DNA of 64,000 bases, taken from NCBI RefSeq assembly GCF_900176165.1, contig NZ_FWWU01000008.1, positions 317,501 through 381,500 of the forward strand. Direction: 5' to 3'. This DNA is from Deinococcus hopiensis KR-140 (GTDB lineage: Bacteria > Deinococcota > Deinococci > Deinococcales > Deinococcaceae). The notes below the pieces were generated by a model, which saw nothing but the letters and a program-made list of their open reading frames with translations, made no database searches and was not told the origin of the DNA. Both the position numbers and the translations under genes were made by a program. Of this stretch, positions 18,731-27,726 are shown one piece after another (the stretch's first letter is position 1; each line of letters begins with the position of its first letter).

Positions 18731-19544
18731 GGGTTGTGGCAAGTTGTCGACCTCAAAGAAGCAGAGGGGAGCCGAGCACGCAGGCGGCCTGAAGTTCAGG
18801 CCGCCTGTTGCACGACCTGCTGCCACGTCTTGAAGGCCTCTTCTTTGTGAGAACGGCGCTGGGAAGCAGGGATGGTGGAACGAGCGGAATGGTGAAGGTT
18901 CGAGACTCGGGCGTGCAGGTCGAGGAAGCCCTGCGCTCGTTGTCGTGACCTGAACCCCCACTGCTGACGTTCCTGCCGTCGTGTGGGGCGGTGGGATTGC
19001 TCGATCAGATTGTTGCAACGGGCCGTGGAGATCACCTGGACGTGTTCCACGCTGTGGAGCACGGGGAGTTCACGCAGGGCCGCACCAGAGCTCCAGAGCT
19101 TGTCGGTGTGAATGATCTCCGGCACGTCGTACTCCCTCAGCAGCCGGGAGAAGAACGATTTGGCGGCTTCCGTGTCTCGGTGTTGCTGCAACAAGACGTC
19201 CAACACGGGCTCCGTGTTCGTCGACCGCCCGCCACAGCCAGTGTTTGACACCGCCGACGTCCACGCACATTTCATCAAGGTGCCACCGGGAACCACGTCG
19301 TGGTTCCCGGTGACGGAGGCCCTGGGCGAAGAGATGGCTGAAGTTGATGCACCACGTGCGGATGGATTCACGCGTCACGCAGATGCCCCGCTCCAGCAGA
19401 AGTTCTTCGACATCGCGGGAGCTCAGGGGAAATCGGTGGTAGAGCCATACGGCGTAGCCGATGACCGCGAGGGGGAACCGGTCGCCGGGGAGCTTCTGAC
19501 CGCTCAACACCGCGTCACCCTACCCCAACAACTTGCCATAACCC
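18731..19544 (-). mobile_element. IS6-family element with frameshifted transposase
   Basis: An 814-bp element with ends GGGTTGTGGCAAGTTGT (18731-18747) and its near-perfect inverse (19528-19544, one mismatch). No matching 8-base flanks were seen, so the original target duplication is lost or the copy arose by recombination. Confidence 0.75.
18796..19510 (-). pseudogene. IS6-family transposase, frameshifted
   Basis: The N-terminal part (FPLAVIGYAVWLYHRFPLSS; helix-turn-helix; then WHLDEMCVDVGGVKHWLWRA with the first catalytic Asp) is in one frame. The rest (VLLQQHRDTEAAKSFF, HTDKLWSSGAALRELP, CNNLIEQSHRPTRRQER with the final Glu) is in another. The shift is near 19215. It closely resembles the intact gene at 42946-43656 and is inactive unless frameshifting occurs. 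Confidence 0.8.
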
Positions 19545-19609
19545 TCCCCAGAAATGCCCTGGGCAAGCTGGACCGCCGTGCCCTGCGTTACGGCGCGCCG
19601 GCCAGGTGA
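19545..19609 (+). pseudogene. C-terminal tail of an AMP-forming acyl/amino-acid ligase
   Basis: Directly at the IS6 right end the frame reads LPRNALGKLDRRALRYGAP and stops. P-x-x-x-x-G-K-x-D-R-x-x-L is the A10 motif at the end of acyl-CoA synthetases and NRPS adenylation domains, with the catalytic Lys. Only this tail remains. It suggests that the IS6 element replaced or deleted the rest of a ligase gene. Confidence 0.55.
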
Positions 19610-19762
19610 AGTAACACGCAGATGCGCTGCCCTCACCCCCTCATAAGGCGTAGACGGTCTATCTCTGACGCCTTCAAATGCCGCAGGGCGTACCAATCAA
19701 CTCCGGTGTGCCCTGCTCGTGATCACCGCTGCTGTTCACTCCTCTGCTTCGCAGCCCTGCGG

Positions 19763-21583
19763 TCAGTCGGCCGTGAGTGTGCGCGTGCTGCCCAGTGGCA
19801 GGCCGTCCGCACCGAGGGGTTTTTTTAGGACGCCCAGCAGCAGGGTGCTAACCACCGTGCCCGCCGCAATCGCCGCGACGTACATGGGCAGGTTCGTGAC
19901 GGCGTTCGGGATGAACAGCACGAAGATCCCGCCGTGCGGGGCGCGCAGCAGGCACCCGGCGGCCATGCTGATCGCCCCAGCGACCGCGCTGCCCGCCATC
20001 AGGCTGGGAATCACGCGCAGCGGATCGCGCGCGGCGAAGGGAATGGCGCCCTCCGTGATGAACGAGATGCCCAGCACGCCCGCTGCTTTTCCGGCCTCGA
20101 CCTCGTCCTTCGTGAAGCGGTTCTTGAAAATCAGGGTGGCCAGGAACAGTGCCAGGGGCGGGGTCATCCCGGCGGCCATGGTCGCGGCAATCGGGCCGTA
20201 CACTTTGGCGCCCAGCAGGCCGGTGCTGAAGGTGTACGCGGCCTTGTTGATCGGGCCTCCCATGTCGAAGGCCATCATGCCGCCCAGTAGCGCGCCCAGC
20301 AGCGCCGCGCTGGTGTTGCCCAGGCCCTGTAGCCACGCGGTCAGGCCGGTCAGGGCTGCCGCGACGGGCTTGCCCACCACGAACATCATCAGCAGGCCCA
20401 CGCCCAGCGTACCCAACAGCGGCAGGATCAGGGTGGGTTTCAGGCCCTCCAGGGTGCGGGGCAGTTTGATGCTGCGGGTCAGCCACAGCACGAGGTACCC
20501 GGCCAGGAAGCCCGCGATGATGCCGCCCAGGAAGCCGCTGCCGGTCAGGCCTGCCAGAAAGCCGCCGATCATGCCGGGCGCCAGGCCGGGCCGGTCGGCG
20601 ATGGAGAACGCGATGTACCCGGCGAGCACCGGCACGAACAGCCCAAACGCGCCGTTCGCGCCGATCTTGAACAGGGTGTTGCCGAGCGTCCCGGCGTACC
20701 TATCCTCGTAGATGAAGATGCCCTGATCCCCAAACTGGAACGAGCCGATAGCGAAGGCCAGCGCGATCAGCAGGCCGCCTGCGACTACGAACGGCAGCAT
20801 GTGCGACACGCCGGTCATCAGGTGCTTGTAGAAGGCAGGAGTGCCCGCGTTCTTGGCGGCCTTCGCAGCGGCGGCGTGCGCCACGTAGTCGGGGCTGCGG
20901 GCGTCCGCGCCGCCCGCAGCCGCCACGCCGTGCACGGTCGCCTGCGCCTGTGCCGTCGTGATGACGGCCGTGCCGTCCTTGATGGCGGGCTTCGTGCTGG
21001 TCAGGTACACACGCTTGCCGGTGAAGCGAGACAGGTCCACGTTCGTGTCTGCCGCAATGACCACCAGATCCGCGCGGGCGATATCGTCCGGCGTGAGGGC
21101 GTTCCCGGCGCCGACGCTACCCTGCGTCTCGATCTTCGCGGTATAACCGAGCTTCCTCGCGCCGCTCTCCAGGCCCTCGGCGGCCATGAAGGTGTGTGCG
21201 ATCCCGGTGGGGCAGGCCGTGATGCCCACGATGTGCAGTGGGCCGGTGGGCGTGCCGGTGCCAGAGGTGGTGGCCGGGGTGCCGGAGGTCGCCGCGCGGG
21301 CCAGCAGCGCGCCCGGATCGCGGATGGCGTCCTGCGTGCCCGCACGCACGACGGTCTTCCCGGCAAAGCGGGCCTCATCGACGGCCACGTCGGTCGCCAG
21401 GATCACCAGATCCGCTTGCGCGATCTGCGCGGGCGTCAGGGTACTCTCGGTACCGACGCTGCCCTGCGTTTCCACGTGCAGGCTGTGCCCGGCCTGGGCG
21501 GCGGCGCGCCGCAGCGACTCGGCGGCCATGAAGGTGTGTGCGATGCCGGTGGGGCAGGCCGTGACAGCAACAATCTGAGCCAT
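19763..21583 (-). CDS. fruA: fructose PTS permease, EIIB'BC
   Basis: 606 residues with a good AGGAG site before ATG 21583. It has two EIIB-like domains in tandem, each with the phosphorylated Cys in TACPTGIAHTFMAAE (Cys10 and Cys124). From about residue 250 comes a membrane EIIC domain of roughly nine helices (VAGGLLIALAFAIGSFQFG; GPINKAAYTFSTGLLGAKVY). It imports fructose across the inner membrane while phosphorylating it to fructose 1-phosphate with phosphate from FruB. It is last in the fruB-fruK-fruA operon, 82 bases after fruK. The frame is intact. Confidence 0.93.
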   Translation of the reverse strand: MAQIVAVTACPTGIAHTFMAAESLRRAAAQAGHSLHVETQGSVGTESTLTPAQIAQADLVILATDVAVDEARFAGKTVVRAGTQDAIRDPGALLARAATSGTPATTSGTGTPTGPLHIVGITACPTGIAHTFMAAEGLESGARKLGYTAKIETQGSVGAGNALTPDDIARADLVVIAADTNVDLSRFTGKRVYLTSTKPAIKDGTAVITTAQAQATVHGVAAAGGADARSPDYVAHAAAAKAAKNAGTPAFYKHLMTGVSHMLPFVVAGGLLIALAFAIGSFQFGDQGIFIYEDRYAGTLGNTLFKIGANGAFGLFVPVLAGYIAFSIADRPGLAPGMIGGFLAGLTGSGFLGGIIAGFLAGYLVLWLTRSIKLPRTLEGLKPTLILPLLGTLGVGLLMMFVVGKPVAAALTGLTAWLQGLGNTSAALLGALLGGMMAFDMGGPINKAAYTFSTGLLGAKVYGPIAATMAAGMTPPLALFLATLIFKNRFTKDEVEAGKAAGVLGISFITEGAIPFAARDPLRVIPSLMAGSAVAGAISMAAGCLLRAPHGGIFVLFIPNAVTNLPMYVAAIAAGTVVSTLLLGVLKKPLGADGLPLGSTRTLTAD

Positions 21584-21665
21584 ACGTTCTCCTGAAGGGG
21601 GCCGGTGAGACTGGCCGGAGGGGGCGGGGAGTGGTGACCGAACGCGCGGCGCCCGGCGGGCGGCC

Positions 21666-22631
21666 TCAGTGAGTTAGGGCGTCAGCGGATTCGACCTGCA
21701 CCTGCGCGGCCAGCGCGTCCAGCTCCGCGTGGGGCGGCAGGTGCGCGCCCAGCCGGGTGATGCTGCCCGCGCTGAAGGCCGTGGCGCGCCGCGCGGCGCT
21801 CTGCAGACCCAGGCCGTCCAGGTGGGCGCTGATCAGCCCGGCGACCATCGCGTCCCCGGCACCGACAGTGCTCTGCACGGTCACGCGCGGTGGGCGCGCG
21901 AACAGCGCCTCATGGGCGGTCACGAGCAGGGCCCCGCGTTCGCCCTGCGACACGGTGACCAGCTCGGCGCCGCGCCGAATCAGGTCCCGCGCGGCAGCCA
22001 GCACCTCGGCTTCCGTGGTTAGGGAGCGGCCCAGCGCGGCCTCCAGCTCATGGATGTTCGGTTTGACCAGCTGCGGCAGCACCGCGGCGTGCAGGGCGGC
22101 GTGCAGGGCCTGGCCACTGGTGTCCAGCGCCACGAAGCGCCCCTGCCCACGCAAGCGGGCCACCTCCTCGGCGTAGAAGGTGGTGGGCACGCCCGGCGGC
22201 AGGCTCCCGCACAGGGCCACCACGTTCACCCCGGGGGGTGGCGCGCGCAGCGTTGCCTGAAGGTCCGCCAGCGCGCGGGCGCTGACCGTCAGGCCCGGCA
22301 GGTTCAGGTCCGTGGTGTCGCCACGCGTCCGGTCCACGATCTTCAGGCCCACACGGGCCGCGCCGGGCACCCGCACGAACTCGTCGATGACGCCCTTCTC
22401 GCGGAACAGGGTCTCGAAGGGCGCGGCGTTGTCGCGGCCCAGCAGCCCGGTCGCGGCAACGGAGACGCCCCAGTCGGCCAGGAGGGCCGCCACGTTCACG
22501 CCCTTGCCGCCCGCGTCCTGCTGCGCCGCCTGCGCGGCGTTCACCTCGCCCCGCTGCCAGCCGCCCGCCTGGACGGTCAGGTCCAGCGCGGGGTTGGGCG
22601 TGACGGTCAGGACGCGCGGGGGGACGCTCAC
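21666..22631 (-). CDS. fruK: 1-phosphofructokinase
   Basis: 321 residues of the PfkB ribokinase-like family. It starts at GTG 22631, which overlaps the fruB stop as GTGA, so translation is probably coupled. Signatures are TVTPNPALDLTV at the N-terminus, GGKGVNVAALLADWG for substrate binding and STVGAGDAMVAGLIS near the C-terminus with the catalytic Asp in GAGD. It converts fructose 1-phosphate and ATP to fructose 1,6-bisphosphate, feeding glycolysis. The open frame extends far upstream of the start, but that extension is antisense-like composition inside fruB. Confidence 0.93.
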   Translation of the reverse strand: MSVPPRVLTVTPNPALDLTVQAGGWQRGEVNAAQAAQQDAGGKGVNVAALLADWGVSVAATGLLGRDNAAPFETLFREKGVIDEFVRVPGAARVGLKIVDRTRGDTTDLNLPGLTVSARALADLQATLRAPPPGVNVVALCGSLPPGVPTTFYAEEVARLRGQGRFVALDTSGQALHAALHAAVLPQLVKPNIHELEAALGRSLTTEAEVLAAARDLIRRGAELVTVSQGERGALLVTAHEALFARPPRVTVQSTVGAGDAMVAGLISAHLDGLGLQSAARRATAFSAGSITRLGAHLPPHAELDALAAQVQVESADALTH

Positions 22632-25129
22632 GCGCGGACCTCGGTGTCCAGGGCACTTAGGGTGCGGGCCAGGGCGCGCACGGACGCCGCGTCCGGCTGC
22701 GTCAGGGCGCGTTGCGCCAGGGCGCGTAGGACCGCAAGGTCGTGCCCGCGCAGCGCGGCCTTCACCGCCGGGATCTGCGGGGCGCTGACCGACAGTTCCT
22801 TCACGCCCAACCCGGTCAGGATCAACGCGCCGACCTCGTCCCCAGCGGCCCCACCGCACACGCCCACCCACTTGCCGTGCGCCTCGGCGGCCTGCACGGT
22901 CAGCGCCACCAGTTGCAGCACGGCGGGGTGCATCGCGTCGGTCTGGCGGGCCAGCTGCGGGTGCAGGCGGTCCATCGCCAGGGTGTACTGCGTCAGGTCG
23001 TTCGTGCCGACGCTGAAGAAGTCCACCTCGGGAGCGAGCTGCCCGGCCAGCAGCGCCGCTGAGGGCACCTCGATCATCACGCCTAAGGGGATGCGCGGCG
23101 CGTCCAACTCGGCCCGCACGTCGTCGAGCAGCGCGCGGGCGCGGCGGAAGTCCTCCAGAGTGCTGATCATGGGGAACATGACGTGCACGTTCGGGTGATC
23201 CTTCGCGACGCGCACAATAGCGCGCAGTTGCGGCAGGAACAGATCGGGTCGCTCGAAGCACAGGCGGATGCCGCGTAGCCCCAGGAAGGAGTTGTCCTCG
23301 CGTTCCAGGCCCAGGTACGGCACGTCCTTGTCCCCACCGATGTCCAGCGTGCGGATGATCAGGGTACGCTTACCCAGGGCCTCGGCCATAGCGCGGTACT
23401 CGCGTTCCTGTTCGGCTTCATCCGGGACGCTGTCGCGTTCCAGGAACAGGAACTCGGTGCGCATCAGGCCCACGCCCTCGGCTCCGGCGTCGAGGGCGCC
23501 GGGCGCGGCGGCGGCACGGTTGATGTTCGCCGCGACCTCCACGCGCGCGCCGTCACGGGTCGCGCCGGGCCGGTGCCGCTCGGCACGGGCGCGTTCCAGT
23601 TCGGCCCGCAGCGTCTCCTGCTGGGCGCGGGCGGCCTGCACGTCCGCCGCCGAGGGGTTCAGGTACAGCACACCCGCCTGCCCGTCCAGGATGGCCGGGG
23701 TGCCGTCCGGGATGTCCAGCAGACCATTCCCGGCCGCGACTACGGCGGGCAGGCCCAGCCCGCGCGCGATGATCGCCGTGTGGCTGGTCGGGCCGCCCTG
23801 CGCGGTCACGAAGCCCAGCAGGCTGCCCTCGCTGAAACGGGCGGTGTCGCTGGGCGTCAGGTCCGGGGCCAGCAGGATCGCGGGGGCCGCGCCCTCCAAG
23901 CGGTCCTCGCCCAGACCCAGCAGGCGGCGCAGCACGCGGCGCTGCACGTCGCCCAGGTCGACGGCGCGCGCGGCGAGGGTCGGATCGTCGAGCTTCTGGA
24001 GCTGCGCGATGCGCTCACCGCTGGCCGTCTGGTACGCCCAGGCCGCGCCGTGCCCGTCGAGGACGAGGTTCACGGCGTCCTGCACGGTGCCCTCGTCGGT
24101 GAGGAGCTCACGGTGCGCGCGGAAGATCGCGGCCCGGTCGGTGTGTCCCGCCTGGGTCTGCCGCTCAATCAGGCCGTCCAGTTCGGCGGCGGCGGCGTTC
24201 AGCGCGTCGTCGAGGGCCTGCGCCTGCGCGCCCGCCTCGCCGGGCTGGTCGGTGACGTGCAGCTCGGCCGGGCGGTACACGTGAGTCTCGCCGATGACGA
24301 GGCCGTCGCTGGCCGGGACGCCCTCGATGGTCGCCCCGACCTGCGCGGGCCGCCAGTCGGCCTCGCGGCGCACGGGCGTCGCCAGCGCGCTGAGGCTCAG
24401 GTCGTCGCCCAGCCCGGCGCGGACCGCGTCGGTCACGGCGCTCAGCGCAGCCTCACTGTCGGCCCGCACCGTCAGGACACTGCCACGTTTCAGGCCCAGG
24501 CTGAGCAGTTCCATCAGGCGCAGCGCGTCCGCACTCTGCCCGGCGTGCTCAACCCGCACGCGCGCGCCCAGTCGGCGCACGAGGTTGGCGAGCATGGTGC
24601 CCGGGCGGGCGTGCATGCCCAGCGGGTTGGGCAGCGTGACCGGTGCGCTGAAAGGCAGCCCCACGCTGCTGGCGGGCGCGGTGGTTGCTTCAGGGGTGGC
24701 CTCGCCGGTCAGGGCGCGCTGCACCAGCGCCGCATCGGTGGTCGTCGAGAGCTGCTCGACGAGCGCGTCGTCGGCGAGCACGCGGGTCAGGCGGCGCAGG
24801 ATGTCGAGGTGTTCGTCGCTGGCCGCCGCGATCCCGACGACGAGACGCACGGTCTCGCCGCCCTCGCCCCAGGCGACGCCCTGCGGGAGTTGCAGCACGG
24901 CGATGCCGGTCTGGTGGATGAGGTGGCGGGTGTCAAGCGTGCCGTGCGGGATGGCGATGCCGCTGCCCAGGTAGGTGTTCGCCTGACCCTCGCGGGCGAG
25001 CATGCCGCCCAGGTAGGCGGGGTCGATGCGGCCCGCGTCGGCCAGGAGCGCAGCGACCTGTTCGATGGCGGCCTGCTTGCTGCTGGCCTGCACGCCAAGG
25101 CGGATCAGTGAGCGGGGGAGGTTGATCAT
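22628..25129 (-). CDS. fruB: fructose PTS multiphosphoryl protein, EIIA-HPr-EI
   Basis: 833 residues from the ATG at 25129, which follows AGGAGAAGCAACC; this is preferred to the longer upstream frame. Domains: EIIA (1-150, His62 in IAIPHGTLD), HPr (about 160-250, His173 in NPLGMHARPGTM) and enzyme I (about 265-833, His450 in GGPTSHTAIIARG, with the PEP-binding VGVCGGAAGDE near the end). It carries phosphate from PEP through EI, HPr and EIIA to FruA, so no separate ptsHI genes are needed for fructose uptake. First gene of the operon. Confidence 0.93.
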   Translation of the reverse strand: MINLPRSLIRLGVQASSKQAAIEQVAALLADAGRIDPAYLGGMLAREGQANTYLGSGIAIPHGTLDTRHLIHQTGIAVLQLPQGVAWGEGGETVRLVVGIAAASDEHLDILRRLTRVLADDALVEQLSTTTDAALVQRALTGEATPEATTAPASSVGLPFSAPVTLPNPLGMHARPGTMLANLVRRLGARVRVEHAGQSADALRLMELLSLGLKRGSVLTVRADSEAALSAVTDAVRAGLGDDLSLSALATPVRREADWRPAQVGATIEGVPASDGLVIGETHVYRPAELHVTDQPGEAGAQAQALDDALNAAAAELDGLIERQTQAGHTDRAAIFRAHRELLTDEGTVQDAVNLVLDGHGAAWAYQTASGERIAQLQKLDDPTLAARAVDLGDVQRRVLRRLLGLGEDRLEGAAPAILLAPDLTPSDTARFSEGSLLGFVTAQGGPTSHTAIIARGLGLPAVVAAGNGLLDIPDGTPAILDGQAGVLYLNPSAADVQAARAQQETLRAELERARAERHRPGATRDGARVEVAANINRAAAAPGALDAGAEGVGLMRTEFLFLERDSVPDEAEQEREYRAMAEALGKRTLIIRTLDIGGDKDVPYLGLEREDNSFLGLRGIRLCFERPDLFLPQLRAIVRVAKDHPNVHVMFPMISTLEDFRRARALLDDVRAELDAPRIPLGVMIEVPSAALLAGQLAPEVDFFSVGTNDLTQYTLAMDRLHPQLARQTDAMHPAVLQLVALTVQAAEAHGKWVGVCGGAAGDEVGALILTGLGVKELSVSAPQIPAVKAALRGHDLAVLRALAQRALTQPDAASVRALARTLSALDTEVRA

Positions 25130-25193
25130 GGTTGCTTCTCCTGTGGGGAGAGCGGGACGGCCACCCGCTCGCCTGCTGATTCCTGACGAATCG

Positions 25194-25213
25194 TGAGCAA
25201 TTTTGAGCAATTT
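25194..25213. promoter_or_regulatory. tandem direct repeat in the fru divergent promoter, candidate FruR operator
   Basis: TGAGCAATTT occurs twice back to back (25194-25203, 25204-25213) in the AT-rich part of the 207-base region between the divergent fruB and fruR. DeoR-type repressors often bind direct repeats, so this is the best operator candidate. A TTGACA-like -35 for fruR follows at about 25224. Confidence 0.55.
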
Positions 25214-25336
25214 AGATCATAATTGACAAGAGGCTGACCATCAAGTGTCCACATCACCCTTGCCTGGACACGCCCATCACCACGGCAGAAACCCAACTTC
25301 ACCCATCACCCACCCCACGCGCTACCATGAGTAAAG

Positions 25337-26104
25337 ATGAATGCCCCCCTTGCGGAGGACCGCATCCAGCGCATCCTTGACCTGCTCTCCCGTCACGGCC
25401 GGATGCGCACCACCGCCCTGACCGAAGCGCTCGGCGTCAGCGGCGCCACCACCCGCCGCGACCTCGACCTGCTCGCCAGCCGCGGCCTGATCCGCAAACT
25501 CCACGGCGGCGCGGCGCTGGCCAGCCAGGACCAGCAGTACGCTGACCGGCAGCAGCTCCATCAGGATGCCAAGACCCGCCTCGCTCAGACCGCCCTGAGC
25601 CTCATCAGGCCCGGGGAGACCCTTTACCTCGACGCGGGTACCACGGCCCTGGCCGTCGCGCAGGCCCTGAAACGCACCCCCCAGCTCACCCGTACCCTGC
25701 GCGTCGTCACACACGGCATCGACGTCGCCTACGAACTCAACGGCGAATGCCCCCTGTACGTCATCGGCGGTGAACTCTACAGCAGCACCTACAGCCTGAC
25801 CGGTCCCGACGCCCTGGACACCATCCGCCGCTACCGCTACGACCTCTTCCTGGTCGGCTGCACCAGCATCGACCCCACGCGGGGCCTGACCAACAGCAAC
25901 CTCATCGAGGCGCAGCAGAAGACCGTAATCATGACCCAGGCTGGCCGCACCGCCCTGATCGCCGATCACAGCAAATGGGGCCCCACGGGCTTTGCCACCT
26001 TCGCCACCCTGAACCAGGTGCAGGACTGGGTCACCGACCACGCCAGTCCCGTCGCCCGCTGCGCCTTCGAGGAAGTTGGCGTGCGCGTCCACGACAACGC
26101 CTGA
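25337..26104 (+). CDS. fruR: DeoR-family regulator of the fructose operon
   Basis: 255 residues. The N-terminal helix-turn-helix is the DeoR type (RIQRILDLLSRHGRMRTTAL, GVSGATTRRDLDLLASRGLI, KLHGGAAL). The C-terminal DeoRC sugar-phosphate sensor has YLDAGTTALAVAQAL and LFLVGCTSIDPTRGLTNSN. The divergent position next to fruBKA suggests it represses the operon until fructose 1-phosphate (or the bisphosphate) releases it. That effector is inferred from the family. The ribosome site is weak. Confidence 0.85.
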   Translation: MNAPLAEDRIQRILDLLSRHGRMRTTALTEALGVSGATTRRDLDLLASRGLIRKLHGGAALASQDQQYADRQQLHQDAKTRLAQTALSLIRPGETLYLDAGTTALAVAQALKRTPQLTRTLRVVTHGIDVAYELNGECPLYVIGGELYSSTYSLTGPDALDTIRRYRYDLFLVGCTSIDPTRGLTNSNLIEAQQKTVIMTQAGRTALIADHSKWGPTGFATFATLNQVQDWVTDHASPVARCAFEEVGVRVHDNA

Positions 26105-26109
26105 CCGCA

Positions 26110-26271
26110 TCCAGGCTCTGGATGCGGTCGGAGCGCCGTGGAACACCAATGGGTGTGCTCGTGGTGGATCTGGATGGCTTCAAGCTGATTAACGATTCTC
26201 TGGGTCACGCGGTGGGTCATGCCTTCCTCATTACTGCTCGCGGAGCCGGAAGACGCGCTCTCGCTCGCTGA
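26110..26271 (+). pseudogene. GGDEF-domain fragment
   Basis: A frame just after fruR reads RRGTPMGVLVVDLDGFKLIN and then DSLGHAVGHAFLI. That is the D-x-D-x-F-K-x-x-N-D-x-x-G-H metal/GTP-binding part of diguanylate cyclases. The GGDEF active loop itself and everything after it are missing, and the frame runs into the small-gene cassette. A non-functional remnant. Confidence 0.7.
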
Positions 26272-26284
26272 TCGGGAGAGCCGC

Positions 26285-26401
26285 GTGAAGGGGCCGAGGA
26301 AGGTCCGCCGCAAGGCCCGCCCCTGCCAGTGCGTACGCCGGAGCCTGGCGTTGCTGATGTGCCGGGACTGCAGGGGAACAGGACGGAAAGTGCGGCGGTG
26401 A
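26285..26401 (+). CDS. CxxCxGxG mini zinc-knuckle peptide, cassette copy 1
   Basis: 38 residues from GTG 26285. It is very basic (GPRKVRRKARPCQC) and ends LLMCRDCRGTGRKVRR, a C-x-x-C-x-G-x-G knuckle like half of a DnaJ zinc finger. The stop overlaps the next start as GTGA. Shorter versions occur at 39260 and 55929, and a degenerate one before 62507. A small metal-binding, perhaps RNA/DNA-binding peptide of phage or island origin is inferred. Confidence 0.45.
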   Translation: MKGPRKVRRKARPCQCVRRSLALLMCRDCRGTGRKVRR

Positions 26402-26637
26402 GCACACGCCCGAATGATGCAGCCTCCGCACGCCCGTATAGCGGGCACAAGCACGGGCCAGTCAGGCATGCGGATGGCCTGTCCAAACGCGAGTACTTCG
26501 CGGGGCTGGCCTTGCAGGGCATCCTGGCGAGCACGGCATACACACAGTCGGAGTCAGGGGACGTCTCGTCTCCACTGCGTCCCGACGATGCTGCTGGCAA
26601 AGCGGTGGCCTACGCGGATGCTCTGACGCGGCCCTGA
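26398..26637 (+). CDS. REYFA-type small phage-like protein, cassette copy 1
   Basis: 79 residues from GTG 26398. It carries STRPNDAASARPYS, then the conserved LSKREYFAGLALQGILAS, and ends with KAVAYADALTRP. The pattern KREYFA-x-x-ALQG-(x)n-A-x-x-Y-A-D-A-L is typical of small proteins of unknown function in prophage early regions. Compared with the copy at 39319 the C-terminus (IAALN...) is altered by a small indel. Translation is coupled to the upstream knuckle peptide. Confidence 0.55.
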   Translation: MSTRPNDAASARPYSGHKHGPVRHADGLSKREYFAGLALQGILASTAYTQSESGDVSSPLRPDDAAGKAVAYADALTRP

Positions 26638-26658
26638 ATCGGAGGCCTACCCGCGACC

Positions 26659-26946
26659 GTGCAGAACGCCTCTCTCCCTACCATCTTGCACGCGATCTGG
26701 ACGCAAGGGCCGCTGACCACGCAACAGATCAAGGAGCTCACGGCCGAGCTGCAACTGCTGGAGCGGGTGAATGCGGTCCTCACCCTGAACCGTCCCCAGG
26801 TGATTGACCAGGACGACTCTGGGGTGGACCCGCTGTACACAGAGCTGCACGCGTGCCGGAAGTGTGGTTGCACCGACGACTGCGCATGCGACGGCGAGTG
26901 GGACCGGGTCGAAGTGGGCCTGAGCAGTGCATGCGCAGGACAGTGA
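26659..26946 (+). CDS. LLERVN-type phage-like protein with C-terminal Cys cluster, copy 1
   Basis: 95 residues from GTG 26659. The core is LHAIWTQGPLTTQQIKELTA then LQLLERVNAVLTLNRPQV, followed by a Cys-rich end (CRKCGCTDDCACDGEW ... SSACAG) that could hold zinc. The core is shared with 39558-39809 and 56249-56389, but only this copy keeps the Cys cluster. The stop overlaps the next GTG as GTGA. Function unknown. The first half looks like a short winged-helix-type segment. Confidence 0.55.
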   Translation: MQNASLPTILHAIWTQGPLTTQQIKELTAELQLLERVNAVLTLNRPQVIDQDDSGVDPLYTELHACRKCGCTDDCACDGEWDRVEVGLSSACAGQ

Positions 26947-27338
26947 CGCGCTACGTCATCTCGCACGCCAAGGGGATGGCGGAGGGTGAGCGGCTGTTCG
27001 GCCCGAACGGGCGCGACCGGAAGTTCCGCTGCCCAGGCTGTGGCCTATCTCCGTCCGTTCCCATCCGGCGTCCATACCTCGCTCGTTGGCCTCAGCGGGC
27101 CTACCTGACGACCTCCATGGGCAACCAGGTGTATGCGCGCACCGGAACGTTGGCCGCCTGGATGACAGTGGAGCAGCCCGCTCGAATTTTCAGGGGCGGA
27201 CCACCCACCCCAGGTGACGAAGCAGCAGTTGGACACCGGTACCGGGACTGGGCGAACGCACCGCTCCCACCTGAGAGGAGATGTGGCCCGATGGACGCGG
27301 CCCGCCCAGGGTCCTCGCAAAGAGGGTCGCCCAGGTAG
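26943..27338 (+). CDS. fourth cassette gene, C-terminal part doubtful
   Basis: It begins at GTG 26943, coupled to the previous stop. The first 35 residues look genuine (VTRYVISHAKGMAEGERLF, then RDRKFRCPGCGLS with a C-x-x-C). From about 27060 the composition is unlike protein and overlaps a convergent minus-strand frame, so the gene is probably cut short there. No family is recognised. Confidence 0.35.
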   Translation: MTRYVISHAKGMAEGERLFGPNGRDRKFRCPGCGLSPSVPIRRPYLARWPQRAYLTTSMGNQVYARTGTLAAWMTVEQPARIFRGGPPTPGDEAAVGHRYRDWANAPLPPERRCGPMDAARPGSSQRGSPR

Positions 27339-27466
27339 AAGCGTCCGGTCAGGTCATGCTCTGCCGAGATGAGTGATACGGAATAATAATGATCTTCACT
27401 CATATGGTTACGAGAGTCATACTTATTCAAGCCCTCCCATATGTGATCTGTATCCTCATCATACAT
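27101..27466 (-). CDS. hypothetical protein
   Basis: 121 residues. The first 50 (MYDEDTDHIWEGLNKYDSRN, HYYSVSLISAEHDLTGRFYL) are in AT-richer DNA and look like protein. The rest is less convincing and overlaps the fourth cassette gene on the other strand. No family is recognised. The junction between the two lies at about 27050-27300. Confidence 0.35.
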   Translation of the reverse strand: MYDEDTDHIWEGLNKYDSRNHMSEDHYYSVSLISAEHDLTGRFYLGDPLCEDPGRAASIGPHLLSGGSGAFAQSRYRCPTAASSPGVGGPPLKIRAGCSTVIQAANVPVRAYTWLPMEVVR

Positions 27467-27726
27467 CTAGCCATATACAGGAATCACTTTGTTTCCGTAT
27501 GACACCCTGGCAGATACAGAAATACGGCGCTGGCCTCGCCAACAGCGGTAAGGCCGGACCAAGGCGCAAAGCGGGAACCCACTCGAGGTGTCCAGTACTT
27601 GGGAAGCGGTGCATACAGGGCAAGAGCGAGTGACGCCCATGTTGTCCCCGCTCACATGTGTCCTCCCTGAATGCTCGTGGGGCAAAAGCGCACCCACTGG
27701 ACTCTGCCTGCGTTCACGATCCCCGT

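Noticed and set aside
21666..23261. 531-residue version of FruK starting inside fruB
   Set aside because: The N-terminal 210 residues are low-complexity Arg/Gly/Ala. The GTG at 22631 overlapping the fruB stop gives a normal-length kinase.
22050..25111. Long plus-strand open frames opposite fruK and fruB
   Set aside because: They mirror the GC-rich third positions of the real genes, have no ribosome sites or domains, and the minus-strand proteins have all catalytic motifs.
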